Assembly (NCBI GenBank): GCA_008501655.1
Contig: QQUK01000225.1
Coordinates: 1 to 30,930 of the forward strand
DNA length: 30,930 nucleotides
Source: Calditrichota bacterium
GTDB taxonomy: Bacteria > Zixibacteria > MSB-5A5 > GN15 > FEB-12
Direction: 5' to 3'
Numbering within the stretch: position 1 is the first letter of the stretch; each line of letters opens with the position of its first letter. The translations under genes were made by a program, and so were the position numbers. This document shows positions 30,403 through 30,930 of the stretch, piece by piece. Under the pieces are notes generated by a model. It was not told the DNA's origin. It was given only the letters and a program-made list of their open reading frames with translations, and searched no databases.

Positions 30403-30930
30403 TTACATGATAATAACCAGTTTGCCTATTTCGGTCTTTCCGTTTTCTGATTCAACGACCCAATAATACAAACCGGAGACAACCATCTCGGTGTTGCGGG
30501 TGATTAAATCCCAACTTGCAAAATGTCCGTTCGGGTCAGAAGGTTCAGCTTCATGTTCCAAGCGACGAACCAGATCACCATCAAGGGAATAAATCGAAAT
30601 TGTACATCTGTTGGGGATGTTCAGAAAATTGATTGCCCGCACCCGATAATCCGGTCGATCTTCTTCGTTGCGACCTTCCAATCCTGCATCTCGATAATTT
30701 GCATTAATCCGATATGGATTCGGATAGACAATAATATTATCCGTCTGTTGTTCACTATATACATTTTTTGTATGGAAGTCTGTCATGTTAAACGATTTGG
30801 AACTTTCAAGCGGTTGTAGTCCCCGAGTCGGAGAACCATAATCAAAGGCGGTGACCGATGCATAATACTCCAAAGAAGGTAACAGGTCGGTTAAGATATA
30901 CTCATATTAAAAAAATTTGAAATATCCATC
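30403..30930 (-). pseudogene. C-terminus of a large secreted protein with FlgD-like domain, interrupted by an in-frame stop
   Basis: The frame is open from 30906 to the stop at 30403 (168 codons), and the gene continues past the window edge. The C-terminal ~70 residues match the FlgD-like/T9SS-associated sorting-type domain: NRCTISIYSLDGDLVRRL, then WDLITRNTEMVVSGLYYWVVES, ending GKLVIIM. Before it are NIIVYPNPYR and LEYYASVTAFDYG, typical of the end of a fibronectin-like domain in these proteins. A TAA at 30909-30907 separates YEYILTDLLPS from the upstream DGYFKFF in the same frame; a GAA codon there would restore a normal strand. No start codon with a ribosome site exists downstream of it. 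Either the gene is recently broken or there is a sequencing error in the adjacent T7 run. Confidence 0.65.

Overview
The window is about 31 kb of AT-leaning bacterial chromosome, probably from the FCB superphylum. A Zixibacteria-like lineage is the best guess, for four reasons: a secreted protein ending in a paired-Cys dockerin module (15.3-16.1 kb), a FlgD-like C-terminal domain of the kind found on large secreted FCB proteins (30.4-30.9 kb), several long lipoproteins with FCB-style signal sequences, and palindromic intergenic repeats. No rRNA, tRNA, CRISPR array, transposase or phage gene was found.

Layout. 0-4.8 kb (+): the end of an inositol-monophosphatase-family gene, then an operon of a propeller lipoprotein, glmM and glmS (UDP-GlcNAc supply), closed by a strong terminator. 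4.9-6.8 kb (-): an ECF sigma factor, its zinc-finger anti-sigma factor and a DUF1573 secreted protein. 7.0-11.9 kb (-): an AT-rich accessory block. A TPR-AAA+ sigma54 activator gene sits beside a near-perfect -24/-12 promoter. That promoter faces an operon of a lipoprotein with a six-Cys hydrophobic tail and three small membrane proteins. A cluster of TGACGCA-type repeats lies at the right distance to be the activator's enhancer. The activator gene itself is preceded by a strong sigma70 promoter, a roughly 140-nt leader ending in an intrinsic terminator, and a small secreted-protein gene. 11.9-15.0 kb (-): two GNAT acetyltransferases flanking crotonase and 3-hydroxyacyl-CoA dehydrogenase genes (fatty-acid or butyrate metabolism). 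15.3-16.6 kb (+): the dockerin protein and another GNAT. 16.6-19.5 kb (-): pgsA, pgpA, cinA and thpR (phosphatidylglycerol synthesis, NMN salvage, RNA 2',3'-cyclic phosphodiesterase). 19.6-20.7 kb (-): an outer-membrane-barrel-like protein and a monoheme cytochrome c lipoprotein behind a Fur-box promoter. 20.8-20.9 kb (-): an orphan transcription unit with a perfect consensus promoter and a terminator, a candidate sRNA of about 80 nt. 21.0-24.3 kb: a Kv-type potassium channel and a convergent hybrid histidine kinase. 24.5-25.6 kb (+): a lipoprotein with Asp-rich calcium-binding-like loops. 25.6-29.7 kb (+): nrdJ, a B12-dependent ribonucleotide reductase with tandem NrdR boxes and an upstream DnaA-box-like cluster. 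29.8-30.4 kb: a patchwork of palindromic repeats. 30.4-30.9 kb (-): the C-terminus of a secreted protein interrupted by an in-frame stop.

The most noteworthy material is the self-contained sigma54 circuit at 7-11.9 kb and the orphan RNA next to the Fur-controlled operon. All assignments come from reading motifs by eye; no database search was run.
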